From Ooceraea biroi (taxonomy: Eukaryota; Arthropoda; Insecta; Hymenoptera; Formicidae): a stretch of 64,000 nucleotides of DNA. This document shows, one piece after another, positions 63,201 through 64,000 of the stretch. The position numbers and the translations under genes were made by a program. The stretch spans positions 24,026,497-24,090,496 of the forward strand of contig NC_039506.1 in the NCBI RefSeq assembly GCF_003672135.1. The letters run 5' to 3'. Under the pieces are notes generated by a model, which saw only the letters and a list, made by a program, of their open reading frames with translations, ran no database searches and was not told where the DNA came from. The first letter of the stretch is position 1, and the number at the start of each line of letters is the position of its first letter.

Positions 63201-63654
63201 GATTAAACCGCACGTGTTACCTTAATTAAGCACTTACCGTTTGCTGGCCTCAGCGCAGCTGCTCTTCTGCTTCTCTCTCGGAGGGATAATCAGGCGGATT
63301 ATGGATCCAGGAGGGTGATGTTGGATCGGGGTTGGATCGTCGCGGAATGAAATACGCAACAGTCACGAGACGACTCTCGTCTGGATCTTCCATTTTCGTT
63401 TATTTCTATTCACAGTCAATAAATTAACACTTATCGCTGGAAACCATACGAGAACTGATAAGACGATAAGAACGATGCGCGTGTGATTTTTTTCGTAACC
63501 ATCTATATAAACCCCGCAATTAACCAATAAATACAAAATCAGCTTATAAAAAGGTCCGGCGATGCGCGTCGATTCACGCTCGCGATATCGCCGTTTCTCT
63601 CTAGAATCTGTGTGGTTTTCCTCTCTTTTCTCTCTTTTATTTTATTTACATTAT

Positions 63655-63675
63655 ATTATTATTATTATTATTATT
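63655..63675. repeat. (TTA)n microsatellite
   Basis: Seven uninterrupted TTA/ATT trinucleotides near the right edge. Confidence 0.85.
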
Positions 63676-64000
63676 CGTTAACCACGCGAGAAGAATGGAC
63701 TAGACCGCTACGTGAAACGCTGAATTTCCTCCGCCAGCGCGAAAAACTCGGCGACCCTAAGAGCACCGCCGCCTCGCGGCATCTCGAGGGCAGTCGTGCA
63801 GGGCAAAATGTCAATAGGCCTCCTCTTTCCCTCTCCCTCTCTTTCTTTCTTTCTCTCTAGTTATCTTTTCCCTTCTCGTTTTCTCTCGTCACAACGACTC
63901 GCTCGTCTCCCTCGAAAAAGGTTTCGCTTAAATTATCTATTTCGATTACTGCGCCTTGGGTCTACGATTAGAATGGATTCATTTTACATCGAATGGCTGC

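Larger units (their letters stand above)
47575..64000. other. Gene-less stretch to the right edge
   Basis: No exon is recognised over 16 kb. CpG-rich blocks alternate with short AT-rich ones. Frames such as 50464-50895 minus, 51264-51650 plus, 56972-57427 plus and 62411-62725 minus resemble no known protein. A perfect inverted repeat is at 60197-60242. Simple repeats occur at 50309-50333 (GAGAAA), 63655-63675 (TTA) and in the CT-rich tract near 63825-63860. Confidence 0.5.

Noticed and set aside
63449..63464. GAGAACTGATAAG, shared with the middle of miR-184
   Set aside because: The seed region at the 5' end of the mature miRNA does not match, and no pairing arm is evident nearby.

Overview
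The window is animal nuclear DNA. It has intron-split genes with GT-AG junctions, TATA/Inr promoters, poly(A) signals, microsatellites and MITE-like hairpins. The only recognisable proteins are insect perilipins (the Lsd-1/Lsd-2 lipid-droplet coat family). An insect, most likely a hymenopteran such as an ant, is my inference from protein family and base composition; no database was searched.

Region 1 (about 1-20 kb) is a head-to-tail array of four perilipin genes, all on the + strand. They are an Lsd-1 gene (CDS 2416-5745, seven coding exons, 388 aa) followed by three Lsd-2-like paralogs. Paralog A is at 9705-10767 (269 aa), B at 14169-15787 (279 aa) and C at 18268-19668 (275 aa). Each has an upstream, ATG-free candidate leader exon with a good splice donor. 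The three Lsd-2-like genes share identical intron positions and phases, and two of these are also found in Lsd-1, so the array most likely grew by tandem duplication. The genes should act together on the lipid droplet surface, with Lsd-1 as the hormone/PKA-responsive gatekeeper of lipolysis and Lsd-2-type proteins as protective coats. Paralog C is the most divergent: it has exchanged the charged C-terminal tail for a hydrophobic one.

Region 2 (about 20-64 kb) contains no gene I can identify. Its open reading frames look like chance or shadow frames in CpG-rich DNA. It does hold repeats: a 5-unit about 119-bp tandem array between direct repeats at 34.8-35.5 kb, a TIR element at 35.5-35.8 kb, diverged copies of an AT-rich repeat at 27 and 37 kb, and several hairpins and microsatellites. 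A few signals hint at undetected transcription units: an ATG-free candidate first exon with splice donors at 44.94-45.19 kb, a TATA/Inr core promoter at 47.54-47.57 kb, and two small ORFs predicted to span a membrane (28055-28174, 39 aa; 47046-47306, 86 aa). This stretch may be the regulatory domain or a long first intron of a gene whose coding exons lie beyond the right edge.
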